From: Rhizobium sp. SG_E_25_P2
GTDB lineage: Bacteria; Pseudomonadota; Alphaproteobacteria; Rhizobiales; Rhizobiaceae
Assembly (NCBI RefSeq): GCF_029892285.1
Contig: NZ_JARXVM010000001.1
Coordinates: 744,001-808,000, forward strand
Direction: 5' to 3'
DNA length: 64,000 nt
Of this stretch, positions 34,708-44,981 are shown piece by piece. Position numbers and translations under genes: made by a program. How positions within the stretch are numbered: the stretch's first letter is position 1; every line of letters starts with the position of its first letter. The notes under the pieces are model-generated. The model was not told the DNA's origin and did not search any database. It worked only from the letters and a program-made list of their open reading frames with translations.

Positions 34708-35793
34708 TTAGCGCAGGCGCTGACCCGCGCTGTCGAACAGAAACGCCTGACTCGCCGAAACGCCGACCGTCATCTTGTCCGCCGCACGGCTGTCGCGGCT
34801 CTCCTCATGCTCGATGATGATCTGCTCGCCCGGCTTGAGATGGGCGTAGATATAGCTGGTATGGCCAAGATGTTCGGTGACGTCGACCGTGACTGTCAAT
34901 TGTGCGTCGCCCTGACCGGCTTTCAGGAAATGTTCGGGACGCAGGCCGATCGTGACCTTGTCGCCCTGCTTGAGCGCGGCGGCGATCGGCAGCGTCACCT
35001 GCGTCTCTGGTTGGTCGTCCAGCCCCACTGTGATCTGGCCGCCTTCAGCCGAGATCACATGGGCCGGCAGGAAGTTCATCTTCGGCGAGCCGATAAAGCC
35101 GGCGACGAAGACATTGTCGGGATCGTCATAAAGCTTGAGCGGCGCGCCGACCTGCTCCACCTTGCCCGCGCGCAGCACGACGATCTTGTCGGCGAGCGTC
35201 ATCGCCTCGACCTGGTCATGCGTCACATAGATGATGGTGGCGTTGAGTTCCTTGTGCAGGCGCGCGATCTCGACGCGCATATGCACGCGCAGTTCCGCGT
35301 CGAGGTTGGACAGCGGTTCGTCGAACAGGAAGACATCGGGATTGCGCACGATGGCGCGGCCGATCGCCACGCGCTGGCGCTGGCCGCCGGACAGCGCCTT
35401 GGGCTTGCGGTCCATCAGCACGTCGAGTTCGAGGATCTTGGCGGCGGCCGAGACGCGACGATCAATCTCGTCCTTGGCCATGCCGGCGAAACGGAGCGCG
35501 AAACCCATGTTTTCGCGCACCGTCATATGCGGATAGAGCGCATAGGTCTGAAACACCATGGCGATGCCGCGCTTGGACGGGTCAACGTCGTTCATTTCGA
35601 CGCCGCCGATCTTCAAGCTGCCCGAGGTGATGTCCTCGAGCCCCGCGATCATGCGCAGAAGCGTGGATTTTCCGCAGCCCGACGGGCCGACAAAGACCAC
35701 GAATTCGCCGGACTTGATGTCCAGGTCCACGCCCTTGATCACATCAAGCGATCCGAAGATCTTGCGGATCTGGGTGAGCGACACATCTGCCAT
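34708..35793 (-). CDS. Carbohydrate ABC transporter ATPase (UgpC/MalK type)
   Basis: This 361-residue protein has Walker [13 protein letters not shown]-loop [16 protein letters not shown], signature [15 protein letters not shown], Walker [14 protein letters not shown] and H-loop [15 protein letters not shown], followed by a C-terminal TOBE/MalK regulatory domain (from about 235). It powers the two permeases encoded at 38060-39780. It lies between GH2 and the dehydrogenase fusion. Confidence 0.95.
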   Translation of the reverse strand: MADVSLTQIRKIFGSLDVIKGVDLDIKSGEFVVFVGPSGCGKSTLLRMIAGLEDITSGSLKIGGVEMNDVDPSKRGIAMVFQTYALYPHMTVRENMGFALRFAGMAKDEIDRRVSAAAKILELDVLMDRKPKALSGGQRQRVAIGRAIVRNPDVFLFDEPLSNLDAELRVHMRVEIARLHKELNATIIYVTHDQVEAMTLADKIVVLRAGKVEQVGAPLKLYDDPDNVFVAGFIGSPKMNFLPAHVISAEGGQITVGLDDQPETQVTLPIAAALKQGDKVTIGLRPEHFLKAGQGDAQLTVTVDVTEHLGHTSYIYAHLKPGEQIIIEHEESRDSRAADKMTVGVSASQAFLFDSAGQRLR

Positions 35794-35803
35794 GGTTTCA
35801 GCC

Positions 35804-38050
35804 TCAGCTTACGGTGAAGGTGACCGTCTGCTCGCCGAACGGACGGCAGCGGGCGGTCAGGGTGATGGTTCCGGCATTGTCGCCGGCTTCGATATAAAGG
35901 CCGGTCGCGCCGCCCTTGAAGCTCGCGAGCGTCGGGCCGACGAGACGTCCAGCGCCTTCGACCGACAGTTCGACAGCATCGTCGAAGAAGGGCAGGATAT
36001 TGCCGTTCTGGTCGAGCGCGCGCAGGATCACGCGGACCGTGTCCTTTTCGCCAGCGCGAAGATCGGTGTCGTCAGGGGCGATTTCGAGCTTGGCCGGCAT
36101 CGGATCGGCCGGCAACGTCACGGTTTTCACCGCCTTGCCATCGACATAACCGGTGATCACGCCTTCGCGCCAGATGCGGCCCCATGTGCCGAATTCTTCC
36201 GGCGTCACCGAGCGCAGGTCCACGACGACGGGCGGATGCGGCAGATGCGGATAGGTGTCGCGGTCGGGAAGAACGCGCTTGGGTGCGAATTCGCCAAACT
36301 GGATTTCGACATAGTCGCAATTGGTGAGGATGATCAGCGGCAGCACGCCGCCGATATTGCGTTCGCCGCGCGCCCAGTAGGTGACCGGCATCAGCACCGC
36401 GCCCGTTTCCGGACCGCCCTGCGAAGCATAGGCATAGGCCGCGAATTTCGGTTCGCGATACATGTCCATCACGCCATGATAGCAGATGCGGTCGCCGGCG
36501 CCGAAGTCCTTGTGGGTGTTGTAGTCATACATGCACCAGCCGGTGCAGCCGGAAATCGAGGGATCGCCAGCAGCGGCGTCGAGCACCAGAAGATGGCGGG
36601 TGACATGTTCGGCCTGGCGCTGCTCCTGATCGACGCGCTTGGTCGGATACATGTGACCGTTATATTCGGTGATCATGTAGGGCACTTTATGCGTGATGCC
36701 GGTGGTCTCGGACTGGTCCCGCAGCACGACGCGGCCGCGATTGTTGCCCGGCATTTCTTCCTGGCCGAGGATGAAGTCGTTCAGCGTATAGACGTCTTCC
36801 AGCAGTTCGGAATTGGTGATGAAGCGCACGCCGCCGGTCTGACGGGTGGTGTCGAGTTCATGGGCGAGCCGGTTGGTCTCGAGATAGAAGTCGTGATTGT
36901 CCTGGGATTCGTTGATGCGCACGCCCCAGATGATGATCGACGGATGGTTCCAGTCGCGCTCGATCATGCGACGAACATTCTCGATCGATTCCTGCTGCCA
37001 GGCCTTGCCGCCGATATGCTGCCAGCCCGGGATTTCTTCAAACACCAACAGGCCGATTTCGTCGCAACGATCGAGGAACCACTTGGACTGCGGATAATGC
37101 GAGGTGCGCACCACGTTGCAGCGCAGCTCGAATTTCAGAATGTCGGCGTCCTTCTCCTGGCCGCGGCGGCCCATGGCGTAGCCAAGATGCGGCCAGGCCT
37201 GATGGCGGTTGAGACCGCGAAGCTTGACGTTGCGGCCGTTCAGGAAAAAGCCGTCGACGCGATATTCGGCGGTGCGGAAGCCGAAGCGGTTGGAATAGAC
37301 GTCCTTGCCGGAAGCCGTCTCGATTTCGACCGTCAGCGTATAGAGGACGGGCGTGTCGAGATCCCAGATCTCGGCGCCGGCAATTCCGGAAAGCTCGACC
37401 AGCGTCTCAATGCCCGCGAGAGTCGCCTTGGCGGTCGCGATTGTCGCGCCCGACTTGTCGGTCATGGTAACGGTCGCCGAACCCTGAGCGTCGAGGTTCT
37501 GATGATTGGCGAGCTGGATCTTGGCGGTCACCGTCTTGGTTTCGGCCAGCGCGTCCGGAGTCTCGATCTTGACATTCTTGATCGCGACCGGGCTCGTCAC
37601 CTTCAGCCAGACATCGCGATAGATGCCGGCATAGCAGAGATAGTCGATCATGCCGCCGAAGGGCGGGATTTCAGGATTTTCAGAGCCGTCGATCTTGACG
37701 GTGAGCAGGTTGTCGCCCTGCTTGAGGTAAGGCGTGAGCCTCGCTTCGAACGGCGTATAGCCGTCCTTGTGCGCGATGATTTCCTGGCCGTTGAGATAGA
37801 CGACGGAATCGGCCATGGCCGCGTCGAACACGAGCGAAACTTCGCGGCCCTCGAAAGACGGCTCCCAGGCGATGACCTTCTGATAGGTGAAGGCCTTCTG
37901 ATAGCTGGTTTCGTCGAAATAGTTATAGGGCAGCTCGACGGCAGTGTGCGGCAGGCGAACCGTTTCGCCAGCCTGCGCGGCGTTCACCCAACCCGGTTCG
38001 AAGCCGGCGGTGAAAGTCCAGCCGCCATTGAAAGTCTCGTATCTACGCAT
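35804..38050 (-). CDS. Glycoside hydrolase family 2 (beta-galactosidase-like)
   Basis: This 748-residue protein has an N-terminal jelly-roll sugar-binding domain (about 1-160), an immunoglobulin-like domain (160-265), a TIM-barrel catalytic domain (265-560) and a C-terminal Ig-like part. The acid/base is Glu381 in [10 protein letters not shown] and the nucleophile is Glu462 in [12 protein letters not shown]. No signal peptide is present, so it is cytosolic and acts on sugars brought in by the ABC system. The exact bond (galactoside, glucuronide or mannoside) is not shown. It is 9 bp from the permease gene upstream. Confidence 0.93.
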   Translation of the reverse strand: MRRYETFNGGWTFTAGFEPGWVNAAQAGETVRLPHTAVELPYNYFDETSYQKAFTYQKVIAWEPSFEGREVSLVFDAAMADSVVYLNGQEIIAHKDGYTPFEARLTPYLKQGDNLLTVKIDGSENPEIPPFGGMIDYLCYAGIYRDVWLKVTSPVAIKNVKIETPDALAETKTVTAKIQLANHQNLDAQGSATVTMTDKSGATIATAKATLAGIETLVELSGIAGAEIWDLDTPVLYTLTVEIETASGKDVYSNRFGFRTAEYRVDGFFLNGRNVKLRGLNRHQAWPHLGYAMGRRGQEKDADILKFELRCNVVRTSHYPQSKWFLDRCDEIGLLVFEEIPGWQHIGGKAWQQESIENVRRMIERDWNHPSIIIWGVRINESQDNHDFYLETNRLAHELDTTRQTGGVRFITNSELLEDVYTLNDFILGQEEMPGNNRGRVVLRDQSETTGITHKVPYMITEYNGHMYPTKRVDQEQRQAEHVTRHLLVLDAAAGDPSISGCTGWCMYDYNTHKDFGAGDRICYHGVMDMYREPKFAAYAYASQGGPETGAVLMPVTYWARGERNIGGVLPLIILTNCDYVEIQFGEFAPKRVLPDRDTYPHLPHPPVVVDLRSVTPEEFGTWGRIWREGVITGYVDGKAVKTVTLPADPMPAKLEIAPDDTDLRAGEKDTVRVILRALDQNGNILPFFDDAVELSVEGAGRLVGPTLASFKGGATGLYIEAGDNAGTITLTARCRPFGEQTVTFTVS

Positions 38051-38059
38051 GGTTCTATC

Positions 38060-38884
38060 CTATTTCACCGAGCCAAGCATGCCCTGGACGAACTGGCGCT
38101 GCATGGCGAAAAACACGAAGATGGTCGGGATCGTCGCGATGATCGTGCCGATCATCACCGTTCCGAATTGCGGGGTGTAGCTGGAGGCCAGCGAGGACAC
38201 GACCAACGTAATGGTCTTGGTGTCGTTCGACTGCAGCACAATCAGCGGCCAGAGATAATTGTTCCAGTTGGCCATGAAGACGATGACGAAAGCCGCTGCA
38301 TAGGTCGAGCGCATCACCGGCATGTAGATGTAGAGGAAGATCTGCCATTCCTTAAGGCCGTCGACCTTGGCGGCGTCGCGCAACTCGGTCGGAAAGGCCT
38401 TGGTCGCCTGGCGGAAGTAGAAGATGATGAAGGCCGAGGCGATGGTGGGCAGAATGATGGCGATATGGGTGTCGATCAGCTTGGCCTTGGCCATCATCAT
38501 GAACAACGGGATCATGATCGCCGCAAACGGCACCATCAGCGTCAACAACATGAGCGCATAGATGCGCTCGCGCCATTTCGACTTGAACATTTCAAAGCCA
38601 TAACCGGCGAGCGAGGACACAAGCATCGTCACCGCTGTGCCGATGATGGCGATCTTGGCGGAATTCCACAGCACCAGCGGCAGATCGACGGCGGCCATGA
38701 AAGCGGCGACATTGTCAAAGAAGGCGCTGCCGAAGCTCATTTTGCCTTCGAGAATATCCGAATTGGTGTTGGTGGCGCTGATCCCCATCCAGATGAAGGG
38801 GAACACAGACAGGAAAGCCGCGATGCTGAGAAACAGATATTGCAGGGTCGCCGGCAAGAGGCGGATGAGGCGCTGCGCGTTCAT
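38060..38884 (-). CDS. Carbohydrate ABC transporter permease (MalG type)
   Basis: This 274-residue protein has six hydrophobic segments and the EAA loop RDAAKVDGLKEWQIFLYIYM. It is a CUT1-type permease subunit. It overlaps the upstream permease gene by 4 bp and is 9 bp before GH2. The N-terminal helix and the large periplasmic loop (ISATNTNSDILEGKMSFGSA) are typical. Confidence 0.95.
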   Translation of the reverse strand: MNAQRLIRLLPATLQYLFLSIAAFLSVFPFIWMGISATNTNSDILEGKMSFGSAFFDNVAAFMAAVDLPLVLWNSAKIAIIGTAVTMLVSSLAGYGFEMFKSKWRERIYALMLLTLMVPFAAIMIPLFMMMAKAKLIDTHIAIILPTIASAFIIFYFRQATKAFPTELRDAAKVDGLKEWQIFLYIYMPVMRSTYAAAFVIVFMANWNNYLWPLIVLQSNDTKTITLVVSSLASSYTPQFGTVMIGTIIATIPTIFVFFAMQRQFVQGMLGSVK

Positions 38885-39780
38885 TTGCGTTCCCTCGCGG
38901 CGTAGAATTGCAGGAAGGACAGGACTGCCACCATGATCACGATGACATAGGACACCGTCGCGGCGTAACCGTAGCTGGGCATATAGCGGAAGGTGAGATT
39001 GTAGATGTAAAGCGAGAGCGTCAGCGTCGAATCCGCCGGACCGCCCTTGCCCTCGGCGCTCAGGCTGTAGACTTCGTCAAACAGCTGCAGCGTGCCAATG
39101 GTGGAGGTGACGGTGGTAAACAGGATCACCGGTTTCAGCATGGGAACGGTGAGATAGACGAAGCGGGCCCAGGCAGGCACGCCGTCGATACGGGCGGCTT
39201 CATAGATCGACTTGTCGATATTCTGCAGCGCTGCGAGATAGAAGATCATATTGTAGCCGGTCCAGCGCCAGGTGATGGCGAGGATAACAAGCGTCTTGGC
39301 CCAGAAGGGCTCGGTGAACCAGGAAATCGGCGTATCGACCAGACCGATCGCGATCAGCGCCGAATTCACCACGCCGTCCAGCGAGAACATGCTCTTGAAC
39401 AGGATGGAATAGGCGATCAGCGAGGAGACGCAGGGCAGGAAGATGGCGGTGCGAAAGAAGCCGGCGAATTTCAGCTTCGGATCATTGAGCGCGGCGGCCA
39501 GGATCAGCGCCAGCGTGATCATGATCGGCACCTGGATCACAAAATAGGTGACCGTATTGGTGAGCGCCTTGAGGAAAACGGGATCATTGGCCAGCCGCAT
39601 GATGTTGCCGAAACCGGCGAATTTCATCATCATGCCCTTGCCCGCGTAAAGCGACAGCCAGAGCGACCTGAGGATCGGGAAGATCATGAAGGTCCCGATC
39701 AACAGAAGAGCGGGGGCCACGAACAGCCATCCGTTCACGTCGAAATATCGTTTCAATCCGCCGGGTTTCGCAGTGGCCAT
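38881..39780 (-). CDS. Carbohydrate ABC transporter permease (MalF type)
   Basis: This 299-residue protein has six transmembrane segments and the EAA loop YEAARIDGVPAWARFVYLTV. It is a CUT1 permease partner of 38060-38884. It begins 123 bp after the binding-protein gene, with a hairpin in between at 39871-39894. Confidence 0.95.
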   Translation of the reverse strand: MATAKPGGLKRYFDVNGWLFVAPALLLIGTFMIFPILRSLWLSLYAGKGMMMKFAGFGNIMRLANDPVFLKALTNTVTYFVIQVPIMITLALILAAALNDPKLKFAGFFRTAIFLPCVSSLIAYSILFKSMFSLDGVVNSALIAIGLVDTPISWFTEPFWAKTLVILAITWRWTGYNMIFYLAALQNIDKSIYEAARIDGVPAWARFVYLTVPMLKPVILFTTVTSTIGTLQLFDEVYSLSAEGKGGPADSTLTLSLYIYNLTFRYMPSYGYAATVSYVIVIMVAVLSFLQFYAARERK

Positions 39781-39870
39781 GGTCGTCCGTCTACTGGCTG
39801 GTGTGAAGTGTCGACAGATGTCGAAATGCGCGCCAAGGCTGCGGCGTCGCCGCCGCCGCCCCGGGGAGGA

Positions 39871-39894
39871 ACGGGCGACGTTGCCGTCGCCCGT
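39871..39894 (-). terminator. Hairpin between sugar-binding protein and permease genes
   Basis: The inverted repeat ACGGGCGAC / GTCGCCCGT has a 6-nt loop. It lies just after the binding-protein stop. On the minus strand it has no strong T-run downstream, so it is more likely an mRNA-stabilising or attenuating hairpin that raises binding-protein level than a full terminator. This is inferred from position. Confidence 0.55.
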
Positions 39895-39903
39895 TTTTGA
39901 TGA

Positions 39904-41172
39904 TTACTGGATCTGGCCTTCGGCCTGGCTCTGGATGGCCTTCAGCACATCCTCGACCTTGGCGCCTTTGCCCATCGAGCCGAGATTGGCCGTCACAGCC
40001 GTGTCGACTTCGTTGGTGAAGATGCCGTAATTGACGGCCGGGATCAGGGCCAGCCAATCGGAGAATTTCTGCCAGACCTTTTCGCCGCCGAAGAACGGGT
40101 CTTCCGCGCCATAGGCTGCGCCTTCACGCGCCGCCATCAACGAGCCGACCGCGCCTCGCTCGGTGAGGATCTGCTGGTAGAATTCGGTGTCCTTGGCGTA
40201 GACTTCATTGAGGAAGTCAATGGCCTCGTCCTTTTCCTTCGAGCTTTCCAGCACATACCAGCTGGAGCCGCCAAGGTTGGATGCCGACGTCGCGCCTTCA
40301 ACGGAAAGCTTCGGAGTAGCGGCAACGCCCCATTTTCCGGACTGATCAGCCTGAGCCTTGACCGTGCCGGTGATCCAGACGCCGGTCACGACAGCGGCGA
40401 CATCGCCGGAGGTGAAGGAGGCGAGCCACTCGTTCCAGCCAGCAGTCGGCTTGAAGATGCCAGCCTGCATGATCTTGCCCTGGGTTTCGAGCGCAGCCTT
40501 GAGGGCCGCGTTGTTCTCGATATTCAGGTTGCCGTCATTGTCGAAATACCATTCGCCGGCCGACTGCATCATAATGCGCGTCAGGCCCGCGTCATTGGGA
40601 TCGAAGCCCATCATCTTGTGGCCGGTCTTGGCCTCAACTTCCTTGCCGATCTCGATGAAGCGGTCCCAGGTGATGTTCTGCATGTCTTCCGGCTTGAAGC
40701 CGGCCTGCTCGAGATAGTCCTTGCGGTAATACATGCCGGTCACGCCGGAATCGAAGGGCATGCCATAGACCTTGTCGTCCAAGGTCATCAACTGCACCTT
40801 GTAAGGCGCAAAGCCGGAGTAATCGATCTTTTCGGACAAAGCGGCGAAAGAGCCCGGGAAGGACTGCAAATACTTCTGTGCGCCATAGTCTTCGATCAGA
40901 ACAATATCGGGCAGCGTGTCGGTCGCGCCCGACGACAGCGACGTCTGCAGCTTCTGCTCGACGTCAGCCTTGGCGAAGTCGACAATGTTAAACGTGGTTT
41001 CAGGATGCTTGGCGGTGTAGCGCGCGCCGGCTTCCTTCATGATCGCCACGTTGAAATTCGGATCCCAGCACCAAACGGTGATTTCGCCGGCGAAGGCGGC
41101 GGTCGCGGTCAACACGCTGACGCTCGTCAATGCGGCGGTCGCAATACGTTTCAGAATTGATGAAATAGCCAT
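39904..41172 (-). CDS. Extracellular sugar-binding protein of ABC transporter
   Basis: This 422-residue protein has a Sec signal (IATAALTSVSVLTATAAFA). The mature part is a family 1 solute-binding protein: EITVWCWDPNFNVAIMKEAG, GMPFDSGVTGMYYRKDYLEQ and TSGDVAAVVTGVWITGTVKA. It supplies sugars to the CUT1 permeases. It is preceded by a LacI-type operator at 41258-41280, and lacI is 123 bp upstream on the same strand. Confidence 0.94.
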   Translation of the reverse strand: MAISSILKRIATAALTSVSVLTATAAFAGEITVWCWDPNFNVAIMKEAGARYTAKHPETTFNIVDFAKADVEQKLQTSLSSGATDTLPDIVLIEDYGAQKYLQSFPGSFAALSEKIDYSGFAPYKVQLMTLDDKVYGMPFDSGVTGMYYRKDYLEQAGFKPEDMQNITWDRFIEIGKEVEAKTGHKMMGFDPNDAGLTRIMMQSAGEWYFDNDGNLNIENNAALKAALETQGKIMQAGIFKPTAGWNEWLASFTSGDVAAVVTGVWITGTVKAQADQSGKWGVAATPKLSVEGATSASNLGGSSWYVLESSKEKDEAIDFLNEVYAKDTEFYQQILTERGAVGSLMAAREGAAYGAEDPFFGGEKVWQKFSDWLALIPAVNYGIFTNEVDTAVTANLGSMGKGAKVEDVLKAIQSQAEGQIQ

Positions 41173-41257
41173 TATATCCTCCCTGGAAATGGCGTTACGC
41201 CGGCAGGCCCCTCCTGCCTGTCGCGAAGTATCGTCAAAAAAACAGGGAACGCAAGAA

Positions 41258-41280
41258 AATTTTTAGTAAATATTTATTGC
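41258..41280. promoter_or_regulatory. Probable LacI operator upstream of the sugar operon
   Basis: The core AGTAAATATTTATT (41265-41278) is preceded by a T-run. It shares this layout with the site at 42441-42454 (AGTAAATGTTTACT), the other intergenic region flanking lacI. Near-palindromic AT-rich sites of this length are typical LacI-family operators. Confidence 0.7.
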
Positions 41281-41295
41281 GACTGCGAAAAGGCT

Positions 41296-42378
41296 TTACG
41301 CAGGTGCGGAAAAATCCGGCTTGCGACAACTGTCCCGCCAGATCATTTCGGTGGCGATCGTCACGGTCTTGGCGTAGTCGCGGCCGTTCAACCGCTCGAT
41401 CAGGAGATCCACCGCCGTCTCACCGATATGTTCGCCATGAATCTTGATGGTCGACAGCGCGGGGTTGAGGAATTGCGCGACAGGAATGTCGTTGAAGGAG
41501 ACGATGGCGATGTCGTCGGGAATGCGCAGCCCGGCCTCCTGAATGGCGCGATAGGCGCCGATCGCCATATTGTCGTTGGCGGCCAGGATCACGTCGGGGC
41601 GCTGACTGAGACCGAGAATGGTCTGCGCCAGCATATAGCCGGTTTCGAGCCGCAGATTCTGGCCGAAATTGCAGTTCTGGCCGAGCGCGAGAAGTTCCGG
41701 ATCGAAGCCGCCGCGCTCCTTCTGCCAGTCGATATAGGCGCGACAGCGGCGCTCGCCAAAGGGCTGGGTCTGGCCGTCGAGATGTTCATAACTGCCGATG
41801 AAGGCGATCCGCTTGTAACCCATGGCGTGAAGGTCGTTGAGCGCAGTCTCGGTGGCCAGGCCGACATCGCTGAACACGCTGTCGATGCGGCTGCTGCGCG
41901 GGTCGAAATCGGCGAAGACAAGATGCCGGCAATGGCTGCCGAGCCAGTCGATTTCATTTTTGGAGTGTTTGCCGATGACGATGACCCCCGCCACGCTCTG
42001 CAACAGGGCCGGATCCGGCAGGGCGTCGGAATGAAAGACCTTGACGATTTCGGTCTTGAATTCCCGACACCGGTTTTCGATGCCGAGGCGCACGCCGATA
42101 TAATAGGGATCGCCCAGCTCGTCGGACGGCTCGAGAAAATGCACGATGGCCAGTCGCGGCAGGGCGGACACGGGCGCGGCGTGATTGACGAAAGCGCCGG
42201 GAAGCGCCGTCGACCGGTTGCGATTGCGCGGCGTGGCGTAGTTCAGCGCTTCAGCCGTTTCGATGATCGCCTGACGCTTGGCCGCCGAGATCGACAGCGC
42301 AGGGTCGTAGTTGAGCACCCTCGACACAGTGGCCGACGACACGCCGACGGCTTTAGCGATTTCCTTGATAGTCACCAT
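41296..42378 (-). CDS. LacI family transcriptional regulator of the sugar operon
   Basis: This 360-residue protein has an N-terminal HTH (TIKEIAKAVGVSSATVSRVL) with hinge helix, then a periplasmic-binding-protein-like effector domain (LAIVHFLEPSDELGDPYYIG, DDIAIVSFNDIPVAQFLNPA). It probably represses the sugar-binding-protein operon and itself until a sugar ligand binds. The two like operators at 41258-41280 and 42434-42456 support this. It is convergent with nothing and divergent from the MHS transporter gene. Confidence 0.94.
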   Translation of the reverse strand: MVTIKEIAKAVGVSSATVSRVLNYDPALSISAAKRQAIIETAEALNYATPRNRNRSTALPGAFVNHAAPVSALPRLAIVHFLEPSDELGDPYYIGVRLGIENRCREFKTEIVKVFHSDALPDPALLQSVAGVIVIGKHSKNEIDWLGSHCRHLVFADFDPRSSRIDSVFSDVGLATETALNDLHAMGYKRIAFIGSYEHLDGQTQPFGERRCRAYIDWQKERGGFDPELLALGQNCNFGQNLRLETGYMLAQTILGLSQRPDVILAANDNMAIGAYRAIQEAGLRIPDDIAIVSFNDIPVAQFLNPALSTIKIHGEHIGETAVDLLIERLNGRDYAKTVTIATEMIWRDSCRKPDFSAPA

Positions 42379-42433
42379 GAGCGTAAGTCCGACATTCCCC
42401 CGATGCTAGGCGCTGCGACCCGCGAAGGCAAAC

Positions 42434-42456
42434 ATTTTTTAGTAAATGTTTACTTG
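42434..42456. promoter_or_regulatory. Probable LacI operator in the lacI/MHS divergent region
   Basis: AGTAAATGTTTACT (42441-42454) is a near-perfect palindrome, preceded by ATTTTTT as at the other site. It lies 63 bp before lacI, so it is placed for autoregulation; it could also affect the MHS transporter gene, 180 bp away. Confidence 0.7.
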
Positions 42457-42637
42457 GCCGTAGCCCCTGCATCCCCCGAAACTCTATGGCAGCCAAACCG
42501 GGCCAAGTCGAGCTTTTGTGACGCCGAGATGAAGAAAACGCCGCCAAACCGAACGCTTTCAGCCATTTCAGCCTTTTTATCGCAATCTCATTCGTGTAGG
42601 CAGCCGGCAAAACAAGAAGAACTGGAGTAGTAAAATC

Positions 42638-43984
42638 ATGTCTTCTCTCGACTCCGCCCAGGCGGGCGCTCCGGCCAATAGCCGTGCGCGCGTGATTTTG
42701 GCGAGCCTGATCGGCACCACGATCGAATTTTACGATTTCTACGTCTACGCCACCGCCGCGGTGCTGGTGTTCCCGCATCTCTTCTTCCCGAAGGGAGATC
42801 CGACGACGGCGCTTCTGGCGTCCTTCGCGGTGTTCGGCGCCGCTATGGTCGCCCGGCCGCTCGGCGCGATCTTCTTTGGTCATCTCGGCGACAGGCGCGG
42901 CCGCAAGGCGACGCTGGTCGGCGCGCTGCTGACCATGGGGGTCGCCACCTTCCTGATCGGCGCTTTGCCGACCTATCCCTCCGTCGGTTGGCTGGCCACG
43001 CTGCTTCTGGTGGTGCTGCGCATGGCGCAGGGCTTCGCGCTCGGCGGCGAATGGTCGGGCGCAGCCCTGGTCGCCACCGAAAACGCGCCAAAGGGCAAAC
43101 GCGCCGTGTTCGGCACCTTCCCGCAGCTCGGCGCGCCGATCGGCTTCATTCTCGCCAACGGCCTGTTCCTGCTGATCGCGGCGGTCCTGCCGTCATCGGA
43201 TCCGTCGATGCCGTCGGAAGCTTTCCTGAGCTGGGGCTGGCGCATTCCCTTCCTCGCCTCGGCGGTGATGGTGATCGTCGGTCTGTGGGTGCGCCTCAAC
43301 CTCGTCGAGAGCAGCGCCTTCGAAAAAACCGTCAAGACCGGCCAGGTGCGCAAGCTTCCGCTCGCCGCCGCCTTCCAGGGCCATGGCAAGCAGATCGTGC
43401 TCGGCACCTTCTACATGCTTGCGACCTATGTGCTGTTTTACCTGATGACGGCCTTCTCGCTGAGCTTCGGCAGCAAGCCCGTCGACGCCGCCGTGCCGGG
43501 TCTCGGCTACGACTATCGCAGCTTCGTGATGATGCTGATCTTCGGCGTGGTGTTCTTCGGCATCTTCACCTTCCTGTCCGGACCCTGGGCGGAGAAGTTC
43601 GGCCGCCGCAAGATGCTGATCGCGGTGACGCTGGGCATCGCCGCTTTCGGCCTGAGCTGGGTTCCGCTGCTCGCGCTCGGCAATCTCGGCGTGGTCGCCT
43701 GGCTGGTGATCGGCTTCAGCCTGATGGGCATGACCTTTGGCCCGATGGGAGCGCTTCTGCCGGAGCTGTTCCCGGCCAATGTGCGCTATACGGGTTCGGG
43801 TGTGGCCTACAACGTCTCTTCCATCCTCGGCGCGGCTGTCGCCCCGTTCATCGCCGTGGCGCTGTGGAGCTATGGCCAGGGCAGCCCGTTCTGGGTCGGC
43901 GTCTACCTCACCGCCATGGCGGGCTTGACGCTGATCGCGCTGTTGCTGGGTGAGGAAACCCAGCACGTCGACATCGACAAGTGA
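42638..43984 (+). CDS. MFS transporter, metabolite:H+ symporter (MHS) type
   Basis: This 448-residue protein has 12 transmembrane segments. MHS marks are visible: ASLIGTTIEFYDFYVYATAA in the first helix, GHLGDRRGRKATLV loop 2-3, RMAQGFALGGEWSGAALVAT, and GALLPELFPANVRYTGSGVA. It probably takes up an organic acid or related compound with protons. It is divergent from lacI. Substrate cannot be read from the sequence. Confidence 0.95.
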   Translation: MSSLDSAQAGAPANSRARVILASLIGTTIEFYDFYVYATAAVLVFPHLFFPKGDPTTALLASFAVFGAAMVARPLGAIFFGHLGDRRGRKATLVGALLTMGVATFLIGALPTYPSVGWLATLLLVVLRMAQGFALGGEWSGAALVATENAPKGKRAVFGTFPQLGAPIGFILANGLFLLIAAVLPSSDPSMPSEAFLSWGWRIPFLASAVMVIVGLWVRLNLVESSAFEKTVKTGQVRKLPLAAAFQGHGKQIVLGTFYMLATYVLFYLMTAFSLSFGSKPVDAAVPGLGYDYRSFVMMLIFGVVFFGIFTFLSGPWAEKFGRRKMLIAVTLGIAAFGLSWVPLLALGNLGVVAWLVIGFSLMGMTFGPMGALLPELFPANVRYTGSGVAYNVSSILGAAVAPFIAVALWSYGQGSPFWVGVYLTAMAGLTLIALLLGEETQHVDIDK

Positions 43985-43994
43985 TGCATCGGGA

Positions 43995-44016
43995 GCCGTC
44001 CGGTCCGCCGGGCGGC
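43995..44016. terminator. Hairpin between convergent MHS and GNAT genes
   Basis: The stem GCCGTCCGG / CCGGGCGGC with a 4-nt loop is followed by TTCTCTC on the plus strand. It fits the ends of both convergent genes. Confidence 0.7.
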
Positions 44017-44021
44017 TTCTC

Positions 44022-44459
44022 TCAATACGTCTTCATGGCCAGATGCGGGATGCCCGCATCCATGAACACATCACCGAAGACTTTGAAGCCGAATCGCTCA
44101 TAGAGACCGACCTTGTCGGTCTGGGCGGTCAGGAAAAACCGGCCGCCGGCTTCGTCGGCATAATCCTCCAGCACCCGCTTCATCATCGCCCCGGCAATGC
44201 CGCGGCCGCGAAAAGCGCTGTCGACCGCCACGCGCCCGATCTTCAGATGTTCGGGCCGGCGCACGATGCGGAGCACGCCCGCGACTTCGCCCTCCATCAG
44301 CGCCACCATATGGATCGCCGTGAGATCGTCGGCGTCGACCTCTTCCTCGGCCGGCACTTTCTGCTCGAGCACGAACACCGTCCGGCGCAACTGGAAGCCC
44401 AGATTGGCGAGCGTCGAAAACACCGGCGCGACGAGAATGACCGGATGAGCCGCCATCAA
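44022..44459 (-). CDS. GNAT family N-acetyltransferase
   Basis: This 145-residue protein has the N-terminal part VFVLEQKVPAEEEVDADDLT, HMVALMEGEVAGVLRIV and the acetyl-CoA loop AVDSAFRGRGIAGAMMKRVL, then an RFFLTAQTDKVGLYERFGF block. The substrate is unknown; the VFVLEQ/EEVDADD start resembles ElaA-like acetyltransferases. It is followed on the same strand after the PilZ-like gene. Confidence 0.9.
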   Translation of the reverse strand: MMAAHPVILVAPVFSTLANLGFQLRRTVFVLEQKVPAEEEVDADDLTAIHMVALMEGEVAGVLRIVRRPEHLKIGRVAVDSAFRGRGIAGAMMKRVLEDYADEAGGRFFLTAQTDKVGLYERFGFKVFGDVFMDAGIPHLAMKTY

Positions 44460-44465
44460 CTTTCC

Positions 44466-44819
44466 TCAGGCCCGGAGATCGAGCAGTTTGTTGCGATGTT
44501 TCGGATGCGTGCTGTAGACGAAGATACGGTCGATATCCTTCTGCGGCATCATCGACAGAAACCGAACTTGCACGGTGTTGTTGGCGTAGACCCGCATCAT
44601 CAGGCAGCCGACACGTGAGATCTTGGCGTCGGGAACATCGAGATAAAACTGTTCAGGCAGACTGAATTTTGTGTTCAGCGCCAGCACCGCGCCGCTGGTT
44701 CCGATCATGATCAAATCGCAACGCCGCGCCGCCATATGCATGACGCCCTTCTCGGTATATTCGAGCCGGGCGGCGTTCATCGTTTCCTCCATCGGGAACC
44801 GATGCTCCCGATCATACAT
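44466..44819 (-). CDS. PilZ-like domain protein
   Basis: About 117 residues. The core ARRCDLIMIGTSGAVLALNT, then SLPEQFYLDVP and GCLMMRVYANNTVQVRFL, has PilZ spacing. The RxxxR and D/NxSxxG motifs for cyclic-di-GMP are not clear (the equivalent is IMIGTSGAVL), so binding is doubtful. Several in-frame ATGs exist (44864, 44819, 44780); 44819 has AAGGAAGAG upstream and 44780 has GGAGGAAA, so the start is unsure. It lies 6 bp before the GNAT gene. Confidence 0.65.
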   Translation of the reverse strand: MYDREHRFPMEETMNAARLEYTEKGVMHMAARRCDLIMIGTSGAVLALNTKFSLPEQFYLDVPDAKISRVGCLMMRVYANNTVQVRFLSMMPQKDIDRIFVYSTHPKHRNKLLDLRA

Positions 44820-44981
44820 GAACGACTCTTCCTTGTTCAGGAAATGCGCCTTGGTCGCGGTCATCGTGCGGCTGCCTGCATCATAATATTTTTTTGTCAG
44901 ACTAGACCCGAGCCCTTAACAGAGATTTTCCTTCCCGGCTCCAAATCGACAAATCCTCGCACTCCGCGTTGGATTCGCGGA

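Noticed and set aside
35558-38905. A very long open frame (1115 codons) on the plus strand
   Set aside because: It lies opposite the GH2, ATPase and permease genes, is rich in His, Arg, Asp and Gly as shadows of GC-rich genes are, and has no family motif.
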